Positions 54,173-64,000 of a stretch of DNA of 64,000 bases are shown here, piece by piece. Source of the DNA: Avena insularis. Lineage: Eukaryota; Streptophyta; Magnoliopsida; Poales; Poaceae. Below the pieces are notes generated by a model. It ran no database searches. It was not told the DNA's origin and worked only from the letters and a program-made list of their open reading frames with translations. The DNA lies in NCBI GenBank assembly GCA_023614405.1, contig JAJUPC010000234.1, positions 462,060-526,059 on the forward strand. The letters are read 5' to 3'. The number at the start of each line of letters is the position of its first letter. Within the stretch, counting starts at the first letter, position 1. Both the position numbers and the translations under genes were made by a program.

Positions 54173-55130
54173 TTATTGGTGCAGCACCACAGAACTTCTT
54201 CCGTGTCGCGCCACTTGTAATTTCGAGAGAAGGTTCGACAACCTCGCCGAAGTTCTACTTTCCTTCCAATACCTCTTTCGAGAGAAATTCTTCTCTAGAA
54301 AGGATCCATTCTTGGCAACGAAGATTTTGCCTTCGGATCTATGATAGAAGGTATACCCAATAGTTTCCTTCTGCATCCTATGAAGACGATTTTTCCGCTT
54401 TGGGTTCAAGCTTGTCCTGTAACTTCTTTACATAGGCTTCAGATCCCCAAACTTTAAGGAACGCATAATTTAGGTTTCTTCCCAAACCATAATTCATATG
54501 GTGTCGCTTCAACGGATTTAGACGGTGCCCTATTTAAAGTGAATGCGGCGCTTCTAATGCATAACCCCAAAATGATAGTGGTAGATCTGTAAGTGACATC
54601 ATAGAACCAACCATATCTAAGAGAGTTCGATTATGACGCTCGACACACCATTACGTGTGGTGTTCTCGGTGTCAATCGCGAAAAGTATTCCACATTTCTT
54701 AAATGCTCGCCAAACTCGCAACTTAGATATTCACCTCCACGATCGTAACGTAGAAATTTAATCTTCTTGTTACGCTGATTCTCTACCTCACTTTGAAACT
54801 CCTTAAACTTCTCGAAAGTTTCGGACTTATGTTTCATGAAATAGATATACCCATATCTACTTAAGTCATCCGTGAAGGTAAGAACATAACGATAACCATC
54901 ACATGATGCTACACTCATTGACCACACACATCGGTATGTATGATTTCCAATAAGTCCGTAGCTCGCCCATCATACCGTAAAATGGAGTCTTAGTCATTTT
55001 ACCCATCGACATGCCTCGCATCTTTCAAGTGATTCAAAATCAAGTGATTCAAGAAGTCCATCGAATGGAGTTTCTTCATACGTTCACCCAATGTGACCAA
55101 GACGACAAAGTACACATATAGGTCGAGTTA
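54173..55130 (-). pseudogene. pol: copia pol fragment: integrase and integrase-RT linker, broken
   Basis: The - strand segment 54631-54927 encodes a recognisable integrase core, with GYRYVLTFTDDLSRYGY, KHKSETFEKFKEF and the second catalytic aspartate in a DRGGEY context. The zinc-binding pre-integrase region is visible near 55080-55120 as CRLGH. The linker toward reverse transcriptase (54173-54409) retains a KETIGYTFYHRSEGK-type motif. The first catalytic region near 54930 is frameshifted by the loss of a C in GGTCCAATG. The whole segment is degraded and non-functional as read. Confidence 0.9.
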
Positions 55131-55489
55131 TCGCTGATTTCAATCGCTTAGCTTCAATGTTATTAATATGTGTATTTCTACTATCGAGATTCAACATGAA
55201 TAGACCATCTATCAAAGGTGCATGTGCGAAACATATTACTCATATAAATCGAACAACCATTATTCTCGGATTTAAACAAGTAACCGCCTCGCAATAAACA
55301 AGATCCCGATATAATGTTCATGCTTAACGCAGCACCAAATAACAATTATTTAAGTATAAAACTAATCCCGATGGTAGATGAAGAGGTAGCGTCAATCGCG
55401 ATCACATCAACCTTGATCCGCTTCCTACGCCGATCGTCACCTCGCTCTTCACTAGCTTCCGCTTATTCGCAGCTCCTGCTTCGAAGTTA

Positions 55490-56382
55490 CAAATATGAGC
55501 AACCTAACCAAGATCAAATACCTGTGCACTACTACTTAATACTAGTGAGATACACATCAATAACATGTATATCGATATACCTTCTTCTTGATGTTGCCAT
55601 TCTTCAAATCCGCCAAGTACCTGGGCAATTCCGCTCAAAGGACCTTCTCCCTTGCAAAGAAAAGCACTCGCTTGCTTAGGTCCAGCCTTAGTCTTCTTCG
55701 GGCGTGGTAACTTTCTTACCACCCTTCTTGAAGTGTCCCTTTGCTTAGACTTGCCTTTTCTTGAATTTGGTGGTCTTATCGACCATCAACACTTGGTGCT
55801 CTTTCTGATCTCCACTTCGCAGATTTTAACATAGCAAATAGTTCGCAACTCTTGTTCATGTTCTGCATGTTGTAGTTCATCACAAAGTTCTTGTAACTTG
55901 GTGGTAGTGATTGAGGATGCGGTAAACCCCAAAGTATTAGGAATCACTATACCCAAACTTTGAAGTTTATTTATGCCTGCATATCTTAAGCACATGCTCA
56001 CCGACGAGCTACCCTCTTCCATCTTGCGCTAAAGAACTTTTCGTAAGTTTATAACTTTCAATTGCCGCATGAGTCTCAAAGATTAATTTGAGATCCTCGA
56101 CAATATCATATGGATCCACTCTTCAAACCTTTTCTCAAGTCTTCTAAACCATACAAGATAGCACATCGAATTATGGAGTACTGATTCTTCCGAGCGAGGT
56201 AAACATTCTTTACTTCATCGGTAGCATCACGCAGTGGGTCACCTAGCGCATCCAAAGACATAGGTCAAATTACCACCGTGAGGACAATCTCAAATTGCGG
56301 AACCAATCCGCCAAGTTGCTTCCATTGTTTTTCAACTTTTCTTTCTCTAGGAACGCATTAAAATTGATGGTAGGGCTGCCAT
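55490..56382 (-). pseudogene. gag: copia gag and protease fragment, broken
   Basis: On the - strand an ATG at 56382-56380 (MAALPS) matches the family's gag start, and the frame is lost within about ten codons by a small deletion. Gag similarity resumes in 55786-56022 with NKLQSLGIVIPN. The CCHC knuckle near 55600-55680 survives only as fragments. The protease active site, normally DTGS, reads DLG followed by a stop near 55504-55520. Coding similarity is therefore spread over at least three frames. Gag would form the virus-like particle and the protease would process it; neither can be made from this copy. Confidence 0.85.
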
Positions 56383-57525
56383 TGATCTACAAATATATTT
56401 GCAATAGTTTAGACTAAGTTTATGACAAATTGAGTTCAAATTAATTAATGAAATTAAACTAGGTGAACTCCCACTCAAACATCATCCTCACATTGTTTTA
56501 GTGATCACACTAACCAAATCCACTACATCAACACCGATCATCACGAGAGCTGATATAGTTTTAATGGCTTAACAATCATCATGTTCATCATATCTACTAT
56601 ATGATTCATGCTTGCCTTCGCCATCCGTGTTCTCGAGGCCATGTCCGTACATGCTAGGCTCACAAGATCAAACCTTAGCTTCCGCGATAAGCAAATCTGG
56701 CTTGCTTACGCTTGTATTCACCAGAATCAAAGACACCCGATCATCACGGTGCTTCAAGCAGCAATCTTTGGCAACGTGCATACTAAGGGTGAACACTTTA
56801 GAACTTGAAATTTATGTGCATGAGGGATCATCTTATAATGCTACCGCCGCCTACTAAGCAATACAAGATGCATAAAGGATTAACATCACATGCAATTCAT
56901 AATATGTGATATGATATGGTTTTCTTCTTTGTGCCCGATTCCATCTTCAAGCTAACATGATTCCATCATCACCCAGATAGCATCAAGGTCAATGATGCTT
57001 CTTCATGGTTGTCGCCCACCAGCTTCAACTATTACAACTATTTTGAATAGACACGCAGGTCTTAATAAATTAAAGACAACCATATATTTCGCCGCCAACT
57101 TACAATAAGGAACATTGCATACATCAAATATAATCACAATCATGGCCATATCACATCATCAGACACCCCGCAAAACAAAGTTAGACGCTTCTACTTTCTT
57201 TGCATATTTTACGTGGTTTGGGGCTTTCCATAAGTGTCGCTCTAACTTACGTAACAAGAACCACAACATTGATACTAGCATTGTTGATCACCCGTTGTAA
57301 ATTGGATCTTTACTATGCTAGGAGAAACAGCACCCGAAGCCACTTATGCAAAACGAGTTGCATGTCAAGCGTGGAGCAAGTCTCATGAACGATGTCATGT
57401 AAGGTTAGCCCGGCCGCTTCATCCCAACATACCGCAAGATGCAAAGTACACAAAAGCAATCTACAATAAAAGCATCAACGCCCATAATGACTATTAGGTT
57501 CTACTCGCAATGTATCTACATATAG
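56383..57525 (-). other. Untranslated leader of the copia element
   Basis: About 1.1 kb lies between the primer site and the gag start on the - strand. A long leader is characteristic of BARE/Angela elements. It holds a GAGTGGGAGTTCACCTAG-type stretch near 56455-56475 on the - strand. The small open frames in it (for example 56608-56857 and 57115-57300) show no recognisable protein and I do not call them genes. Confidence 0.75.
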
Positions 57526-57540
57526 ACACGCTCGATAATC
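57526..57540 (-). other. Degenerate primer binding site of the copia element
   Basis: At the inner edge of the 5' LTR the + strand reads GCTCGATAATCAGA, where TGCTCTGATACCA (the complement of the initiator-tRNA primer site) is expected. The match is recognisable only with several changes and a lost CT, so the site is damaged or misread. Confidence 0.5.
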
Positions 57541-59393
57541 AGAGGGGTTCGAGTATGGAAAACAAAAATTTTCTATCGTGATACAAACAAACAAGCCAAG
57601 ATCTATCTACTAGATTGCAGCAACGAAGTCGATGGAATAACTCACCCTCGAAGATTCCAAAGTGTTTAACGAGAGCAGATTCGTGGGTGATGTAGTCGCA
57701 TTTCTTCCGATCTCAAGATCGCAGAGACGATCTCTTCCGGGCGCTGCTCAGAGCGCCCTCAGCGGGTCACATCGCTCGGATTGACGAAGACCTTCCTCTC
57801 CTTGTTCCAAGAAAATGGAGGTTGTAGCACTCTCGCAATTCCGCAAAGACAACGGCGTGGTACCGGAGGTAGAGGGAGATCCCGCAGGCTTCGCCTAAGC
57901 CGGTGCGTAGTATGGTGGAGCTTATGAGAGGCTATTAGTGGTCTAGTAATTAGACACACCAATTAGAAGGCTCTAAACCAATTAGAAGGCTCTAAACCTA
58001 ATAGCTCTAAAACCGGGTCTAGATCTAGGGTTTAGTTTAGAGGATAGGAAACTTGTGTGTTTAGGAGGGAGGCCCTGCCTTGCTTTATAGGTGGAGGGCT
58101 GGCGCCAAGGGGAGGAGTCCTCCCAAGGCCTTGGGAGGCGCTACCGCCAAGGGGACTTCTCCCCAAGCTTGCCTCCACCTCCTCCTCTTTTCCCACTTCT
58201 TCCCAAAATTGCCGCTTGACTTTCAAACTAGCTGCTTGACTTTTCAATTTAGGATTTAAATAAACCCTTTATTTTGGACAGCGAGAACACTTAGTACATG
58301 ATGCAATCATTCTAATATGTAATGACACATTCATGTATTCTTCCCTCCGAGTGCCGACATTCCAGATCTTCTAGAATGTTCCCGATGAAAACACCTAATC
58401 ATTCCGCCATTCAAACGAACTTTCTTATATGAATCTTATTCTCCGACCATTCCTGATCTCCTCGATATCCCGGATCCCATCCGAGACTCAACAACATTCG
58501 GTCTCTTTCTCATAATACCATAACCACTCAAACAACGCCGAATCCTTATGTGTCTCCCTACTACTCGTGAATTATGCGACATGATCGAGACACTCCCAGC
58601 AATAACCAATAGAGGAATCGAAATTCATATGGCTCTACATATTTCTACGATTACTTTCAATCGAATGAACCACTTACATAATGATACCAATTTCCTTTGT
58701 CTCACGATATGTTACTTATCCGAGGTTATGATCATCGTATCTCGCATACCTAGTTCATCCTCGCATCGATAAGTACTCTTTTCTCGCTCCCGGATATGTG
58801 ATCCCTTCAGACCAAGTCACATGCTTGCAAGCTAATTGGATGACATTTCACCGAGAGGGCCCAGAGAATATCTATCCGTCATGTGGATGGACAAATCCCA
58901 CTTTGATCCATGTGTTTCAACCAATACTTTCCTAACACTCAATGCCACCTTTATAGCCACCTCACATTACGGTGTGGTGTTTGATGACATCAAAGCATCC
59001 ATCCAGCAAAGGTGATATGCATGATCTCATGGTCAAGGAATTAGGTTACTATGTATCGTAAAGCATATAGCAATTGAACTATTGAAATGACTTGATCTTT
59101 ATGCTACGCTTATCTATAGGAGTATGTCCACCATATCATTCTCCTAACGATATGATCTTGTTGTTGATAACATCTCAATGTTCATGATAGGGAAACCACA
59201 ATCATCAATCAACCAACAAGCTAGTGAAGTATAGAGGCTATACTAGGGACTTCAAATTAAGTTTACAAATCACACAAGTATTAATGGTTTCTGTCATAAT
59301 ACTATTATAGCATGAATGTAAACATTTATCATAAACACAAAGATATATAATAATAACTACATTTATTATTACCTCTAGGGCATATCTCCAACA
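57541..59393 (-). repeat. 5' LTR of the copia element
   Basis: About 1853 bp, aligning with 50663-52514. Its outer end at 59393 is the intact reverse complement of TGTTGGAGATATGCCCTAGA with a single A/G change in GGTAATAATAAA. The inner end is blurred (57541-57544) because the terminal bases differ from those of the other LTR. Small indel differences from the 3' LTR are frequent, while substitutions are comparatively few. Confidence 0.9.
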
Positions 59394-59398
59394 TCATC
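59394..59398. repeat. Target-site duplication of the copia element, right copy (TCATC)
   Basis: This repeats 50658-50662 directly after the copia LTR end CCAACA. Confidence 0.8.
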
Positions 59399-60719
59399 TT
59401 CAAAGTGCCACATGTGCAGATGTTGGTTGTAGACTTTGTAATCCTAATCAATCAATCTTCACTAAAATCAATCAAACCTGCAACATCATAAGTTACAGCC
59501 ACAAGGGTCAATACATTTGAATTGTATTGGCAAGTGATACTTTGGTAGTATAGTGGAGTCTAACATCTATATGCATTTTGGCTAAGTGGAGTTGAGGCTT
59601 GCATTGCTCAAAATAGATTTTTCCTATCATTTTGAAAATACTAAGCTTTGTTTGGCAAAAACTTTCCAAGACATCTACTAATCAAAGACTGAGATCCACT
59701 GTGGCATCTACCAATCAAAGACTGAAGATTTGCTTGGCAAAACAATTTTCTCAATCAATGATTTCAAGATCCTTGTACCAAGCCATCTCCATCAAAGATT
59801 GAAGAATTTCACACAACCCTTGTTCACCCACAAATTTTATTTAGAAATTGGAGTGATGAGATTCTTGATTGCTTCCATGTCTTGATGCTCAAATTGTCCT
59901 TTTCCTGTGACATGGCTAAGTACTTAGGTTTTACACTGCAGAGGTGGTGCACTTTCCCCACAAGCCTTGGTTTCCCAAGACATGATCCTTCAAAGCCTTT
60001 CCTTAGTCAAATGGACGCTGCCCAACCTATCATCCCATCTACCACCCACCATCCAAGAGACTAAGTTCTAGCATCCTAAGATCATGGCAGAGCCTATAAT
60101 GCCAAGTGGTTGCACTTGAAGCTTCTCAACATTTGACATCTCAAATCTCTTTGTTTCGGTGGCCATCCACAAGTGAGATACACTAAGGTAAACCATAAAC
60201 ATGGGCCTTGTGAACCACTCAACCAAAAACCACCAAGCAAGTCCATTCCACCCAGGAGATTCATTAACTTAGTTGTTTTGTTAAATAAAACTCAAGTCCT
60301 TAGACTTAGAATAATTTTTCCATAGTGTATATATAAACCAATTTTGTTTTCTAGTAGCTAGGCTAAGCATGGCATGGCAACTTATCCTTAGGTAATTTTC
60401 CTAGTAATTCTAGCATTCTATTCTAAATAGGATTTCATCATCAATTGACAAAAGTAGCATGCAAGTCCTAACAAAATATATCTAATGCAAGTATAAAATA
60501 TAGGTATGGAATATTCATGAAGATATCACTTGCCTTTTTGGTAGAGGGTATAGGTTCACCCTTGTCCTTGCAACACTCACACCTTCAAGTCACTACAATT
60601 CAATCAAGCAAGGCACAAACTTAATCTACCAATCAAGCAAAACTACACACATAAAATAACAAAGTCAAACAAACAATTTTTCACACAAAAGTAATGGATC
60701 TAAGTCATGCATAAGCATG

Positions 60720-61010
60720 CAAAGGTTGGTTCTATTGTAAGGATGGTCTTCACTAGGCTTCTAACTTTGTAAGTTACAAATTGGTCATTTACCAAAATGG
60801 CAAAGTCATTTGCAAAGAGGGTCTCTATTAGATTCCTAAACTTTGTAAGATCCAAATTGGTCATTCACCAAAGTGGCAAGTTCAAGTAATGCATGCAAGC
60901 ATGCCAAGCTTGATTTGTTTGAAAAGGGGTTCCTAATGGTCATAGACATTTGGGCACACCTATTGGTCATTTTGTGAAGTGGCTAAGTCATTTGCAAAAG
61001 GTTTCACTAT
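60720..61010. repeat. Degenerate short tandem duplications inside the second gypsy LTR
   Basis: A unit containing AACTTTGTAAG, CAAATTGGTCATT, ACCAAA.TGGCAA and TCATTTGCAAA occurs near 60763 and again near 60839 (about 76 bp apart). A looser third copy (CTATTGGTCATTTTGTGAAGTGGC, TCATTTGCAAAAGG) lies near 60950. It looks like an old local duplication. Confidence 0.6.
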
Positions 61011-63139
61011 AAAACCATTTTCAAAACAAAGTGTCATTCTATGTGGTGTAGAAATATTTTACTACAGGCACTAACTTATAGGGTTCACCAAATGAGTTGC
61101 TATTGCAAAACTTGTGTTTGGGTCAAGAGGTTTGGTCCAAAATATTTTCTCAAAGTTTTCTTTATGAAAGCATTTTCATAAACAAAACAATGGTTTTAAT
61201 TAGCTAGAAATGGACTAAACTAATTAATCCATCCTATTCTTTTCCAAAATCATTTTCCAAACTATGGGTTGGTTCCTAGGGTCAGTAAGGTCACAACAAA
61301 CTAAAATTGCAAAGGTTTTAACCTTAAATATCATTTTAAATGATTTTTTCTAATGTTAGCAAGCACACAAAAGAATCTGCAAAATCAAACAAGCTAACAA
61401 ATACTATTTGCTAAACTAAGGGTAGGGTTGGTTAGAGCTTGTCTTGTTGAATCTAACGACATCAAATTTGTAAAATTTGGTAATGGAGGATCAAAAGATA
61501 CAAGGGTTTGAAAATGGCAAAAGTTTCGTTTTCAAACTTGTTTTAAACCTAACAGAAGTACACGCCAATGGCGTGATATCATTAACGATACCGTTCGCCG
61601 GATCGTGCTGTGGAGCCGTTGATCTAATCTAATCGCGGGTCTGTGAGAGCGCACTTATTCGCAAGTGGTTCTATCGATCGTCCGATCTGGATCGAACGCC
61701 GCCATCGCATTGACCAGCCGGGCGGCGCGCTGGCTACCGGCGGCGGAGCGGTCGGTCAATGACGTGCAAGCCAGCGATATGTAGAAGCGGGAGAGGAAAA
61801 GGTAGGCTCACCGAAGTTCGCAGACGCTGGGGAAGCTTCAACGTGGCCGATGGGAGGCAGGCGATGGACGGGTTGGCACGCACCGGAAAGTTGCCAAGCA
61901 AGGGCGGCGGTGTTTCGGTTGTCGCTGCTGGGATAGCTGCCGACGCGCTAAGGCGTAAAGGAGAGGCACTTGCTAAGTAGGGGTGCGCACGAGGTTTATG
62001 CGCAGTAAGGGAGCATCGCTAGAAGGGCGAGGGGAAGTTCGTGCTCACCGGGAAAGCTTGCCTGAGTCGAGGCCGACGGTGGTGGCGAGTAGAGCTTCGT
62101 CCTGCCGACGCTGTGAGGCTCAAGCATGAGTGAACTGGATGCACCAAAGCAAAGTGCGCTTTTAGAGGTGGAGAAGTTCGCTGGGTGCTCTTGGGAGGCA
62201 AGGCAAAGTGGCTACGGGCACGGAATTGAGGAGAGAGCCACGGTGACTAAACTATGGTGGTGCAGAGGAATTGGCGACAACCTAGTACGAGAGGAAGAGT
62301 GGTCTGGGGGAAAGGGAGGAGGAGGAGCAAAGTGTTAAGTAGTCAGTGGGTCACGGAGATTAACGAAGGAGAGATTGCAATAATATTAATTCGCATAATC
62401 AAAGCAAGTAAAACGGCCGACGCAGAGGAGGAAGAATTGGTCATGGTGGGAACGATGATGAATGTGAGGGAATGGGGTCCAATCTGGCCAAGGGAAAAGG
62501 AGAGGAGTGAGGTCCACCAGTCAAGGTGTCTCAAAGGTTGCTTTAAGCTGGGTGAAGAAAAAAAAAAACGGTTCGGGGAAATAAGAGGTGAGGTGGGGTC
62601 GCTCGGTCACGAAAGTGAGTGAGAGGTGGAGAAGTGGGTCCGGCTGTCATCAGGACTGAGGGTAATGCTCGGGTGAGAAAAGGTTTCTTCTGGGAGAGGG
62701 AGAAGTCTCGGCTGGATCTGGCCTTAGTGGGTCAATGGCTCTGCTTTCCTATTTTTTTTCTCTCATTCTGCCTCATTTATTTTTCCTTTTTCTAATTCTT
62801 TTTTTCTATTTTCAATTTCAAACAATTATTCAAACAAACAAACAAGGTTCAAACAATTCAAATAATGACTAATCTCACTTTGAATTTGGTTCTCGTTTGG
62901 CAAGTACATGTAATCCAAATCTCTCAAATGAAATAATATTTTTATTTATTTTAGGATCCATTTAATAATTAAATGGGCCCAAATGGATCTTTAGTTATTA
63001 GGTTTGATTATTTAATAAAATTTCCAATTGAAATCCAATTATTTCCAAAACCAAACGAGAAGGTGTTTAATTTGAAAAATAAAGATTACTTGGAAAACTT
63101 ATTTAAATAAATAAATAAGTTTTGGTGTTTTAATTAAAG

Positions 63140-63370
63140 GGAAAGCCTTTACTTAAATAAAATTGATATTTAAATCCTTATTATTTTATTTAAATAACTC
63201 TTACTCATTTTAATCAAAGCAAAACCTTTTAATAAAAGATTTCAAAGTAGTAATAAAATACTTGGTATTTCACTTTAAAATGGGAAAATCTTTACTTAAA
63301 TAAAATTGGATATTTAAATCCTTTTATTTATTTAAATAAACTTTTTTACTCATTTCTTATCAAAAACAAA
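63140..63370. repeat. Direct repeat of about 143-bp period inside the second gypsy LTR
   Basis: CTTTACTTAAATAAAATTG followed by ATATTTAAATCCTT, an ATTTAAATAA run and TTACTCATTT occurs at about 63147 and again at about 63290. The intervening sequence is similarly AT-rich. This is a tandem duplication in the AT-rich start of the LTR. Confidence 0.65.
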
Positions 63371-63993
63371 AAGGTTTATTACAAAAAGTTTGGCCAAAAT
63401 TAACGGGTAATATCTTTCATTTGAAACCCAAAGTCTTTTATTAAAAGATCTAAAACAGTGTTTCCAAAACAATTTATTTTCCTTTGATAAATGTTTATCT
63501 TTATAAATCCCTTGAGATTAATCTGTTCACCAAATGGTATGGGCTTTTGCGTAAGGCTTTTGGAAATTCAATTCTTATCTTATTATATCTTATAAGATTT
63601 TCGTGTCTATGGTTCCAAACTAAGTGAAATTTTAATCTCAAGGTCTTTCTTGATCCTTTGTAGATTATTTGCCGGACTCAACTTTGTGCGGATCAAATCC
63701 ATAGATTTGGAGATAATCTTCAAAAATGATTTCCTTCCATTAGGGTTTATAGGGATTTGGATTTATTTCTCCAAATGTTCAAATTTCCAGATACATTACC
63801 ATTGAGGAATGCATTTCCCTTGATTTGATTTTTGTTGAATTCAAACTCTGCCAAAGTTTGTTCAAGATGGGATTTCAAGTATCCTTTAGAAACAAAGTTT
63901 CTTCAATTTCACTCCTGATTTTTCAAACAAAATTTTATTTTGTTATTTTATTTTTAGCATTACAAGGATTTGGAAAAATCTTGGGATGTGACA

Positions 63994-64000
63994 GCTACCA
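63994..64000 (-). other. Polypurine-tract edge of the second gypsy element
   Basis: On the - strand the last seven bases read TGGTAGC directly before TGTCACATCCC. This parallels GGTGGTAGTC before the LTR of the first element and identifies the adjoining LTR as the 3' one. Only the edge is in the window. Confidence 0.6.

Larger units (their letters stand above)
50663..59393 (-). mobile_element. BARE/WIS/Angela-like copia retrotransposon, - strand, nested in a gypsy LTR
   Basis: The element is 8731 bp with two LTRs of about 1.85 kb. On the - strand each starts TGTTGGAGATATGCCCTAGA, the hallmark of the BARE/WIS/Angela family of Triticeae grasses. It contains, in - strand order, a long leader, gag, protease, integrase, reverse transcriptase and RNase H, which is the copia gene order. 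The reading frame is broken many times by small indels and point changes, so nothing is translatable at length. The terminus at the left end (TCGTAGGGG for an expected TGTAGGGG) and the primer site are also altered. The TCATC direct repeats show the outer limits. Confidence 0.93.
59399..63993 (-). repeat. Main part of the second gypsy LTR (3' LTR), - strand
   Basis: On the - strand this starts at 63993 with TGTCACATCCC, as in the first gypsy element, and the related order of blocks follows: an AT-rich start, a GC-rich block (about 61560-62720), AT-rich sequence, a CTCCTGGGTGGAATG block near 60255, and CACTTGCCAATAC...TTGACCCTTGTGGCTG near 59500-59560. Those blocks match 22370-22390 and 23090-23130 of the first LTR, but the overall divergence is large, so this is a relative and not a sister copy. 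With 50445-50662 the LTR is about 4.8 kb. Because the purine tract lies just beyond its start, it is the 3' LTR, and the element body lies to the right of the window. Open frames such as 61759-61980 and 62254-62622 fall in the GC-rich block and have no recognisable domain. Confidence 0.85.

Noticed and set aside
56608..57497. Small + strand open frames in the copia leader
   Set aside because: They are antisense to the element, short, and lie in its untranslated leader; no motif is visible.
61759..62622. Open frames in the right-hand GC-rich block as host genes
   Set aside because: They lie inside a gypsy LTR defined by its TGTCACATCCC terminus and by block order shared with the first element, and contain no recognisable domain.

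Overview
The window is repeat-only plant nuclear DNA; I see no host gene, rRNA or tRNA. The organism is very likely a Pooideae grass and probably a Triticeae member. The evidence is a BARE/WIS/Angela-type copia retrotransposon with its typical LTR start (TGTTGGAGATATGCCCTAGA), a purine tract reading AAGTGGGAGGC and recognisable gag-pol pieces, plus long-LTR gypsy elements whose LTRs start TGTCACATCCC and whose primer site is TGGTATCAGAGC. The species cannot be fixed from the window.

Layout. (1) 1-19835 and 29250-50444 are one tandem satellite array of about 41 kb in a single orientation, open at the left edge of the window. It is built from 48-bp subunits, nearly all carrying a BamHI site (GGATCC), alternating with shorter 39- and 40-bp subunits that end in GTTGTTGTTAGTAAAAA. 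These form higher-order units (for example 48+48+39+48+40 = 223 bp) and larger, irregular duplications of about 0.8, 1.0, 1.83, 1.85-1.89, 2.1, 3.1 and 5.7 kb. (2) 19836-29249 is a complete 9.4-kb gypsy-type element on the + strand. It sits inside one satellite subunit and has a perfect 5-bp target duplication (GGTGG). Its LTRs are about 3.6 kb. It has no pol. It carries an intact 184-codon ORF with five zinc-knuckle-like motifs, then a gag whose only in-frame stops are four TAG codons. (3) 50445-50662 plus 59399-63993 is one LTR of a second, related gypsy element on the - strand, whose body lies beyond the right edge. (4) 50663-59393 is an 8.7-kb Angela-like copia element on the - strand nested in that LTR, flanked by TCATC on both sides, with gag-pol broken by many small indels.

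Order of events inferred from the nesting: satellite amplification first, then gypsy insertion into and beside the array, then copia insertion into the right-hand gypsy LTR. The first gypsy element lacks pol, so any mobility must have depended on enzymes supplied in trans.

The points most worth checking are the multi-zinc-knuckle ORF upstream of gag, the satellite itself, and a pattern of small deletions that fall mostly at CTG/CAG/CCG/CGG sites from about 36 kb rightward and in the GC-rich parts of the LTRs. That last pattern may be a consensus error at CHG-methylated cytosines rather than biology.
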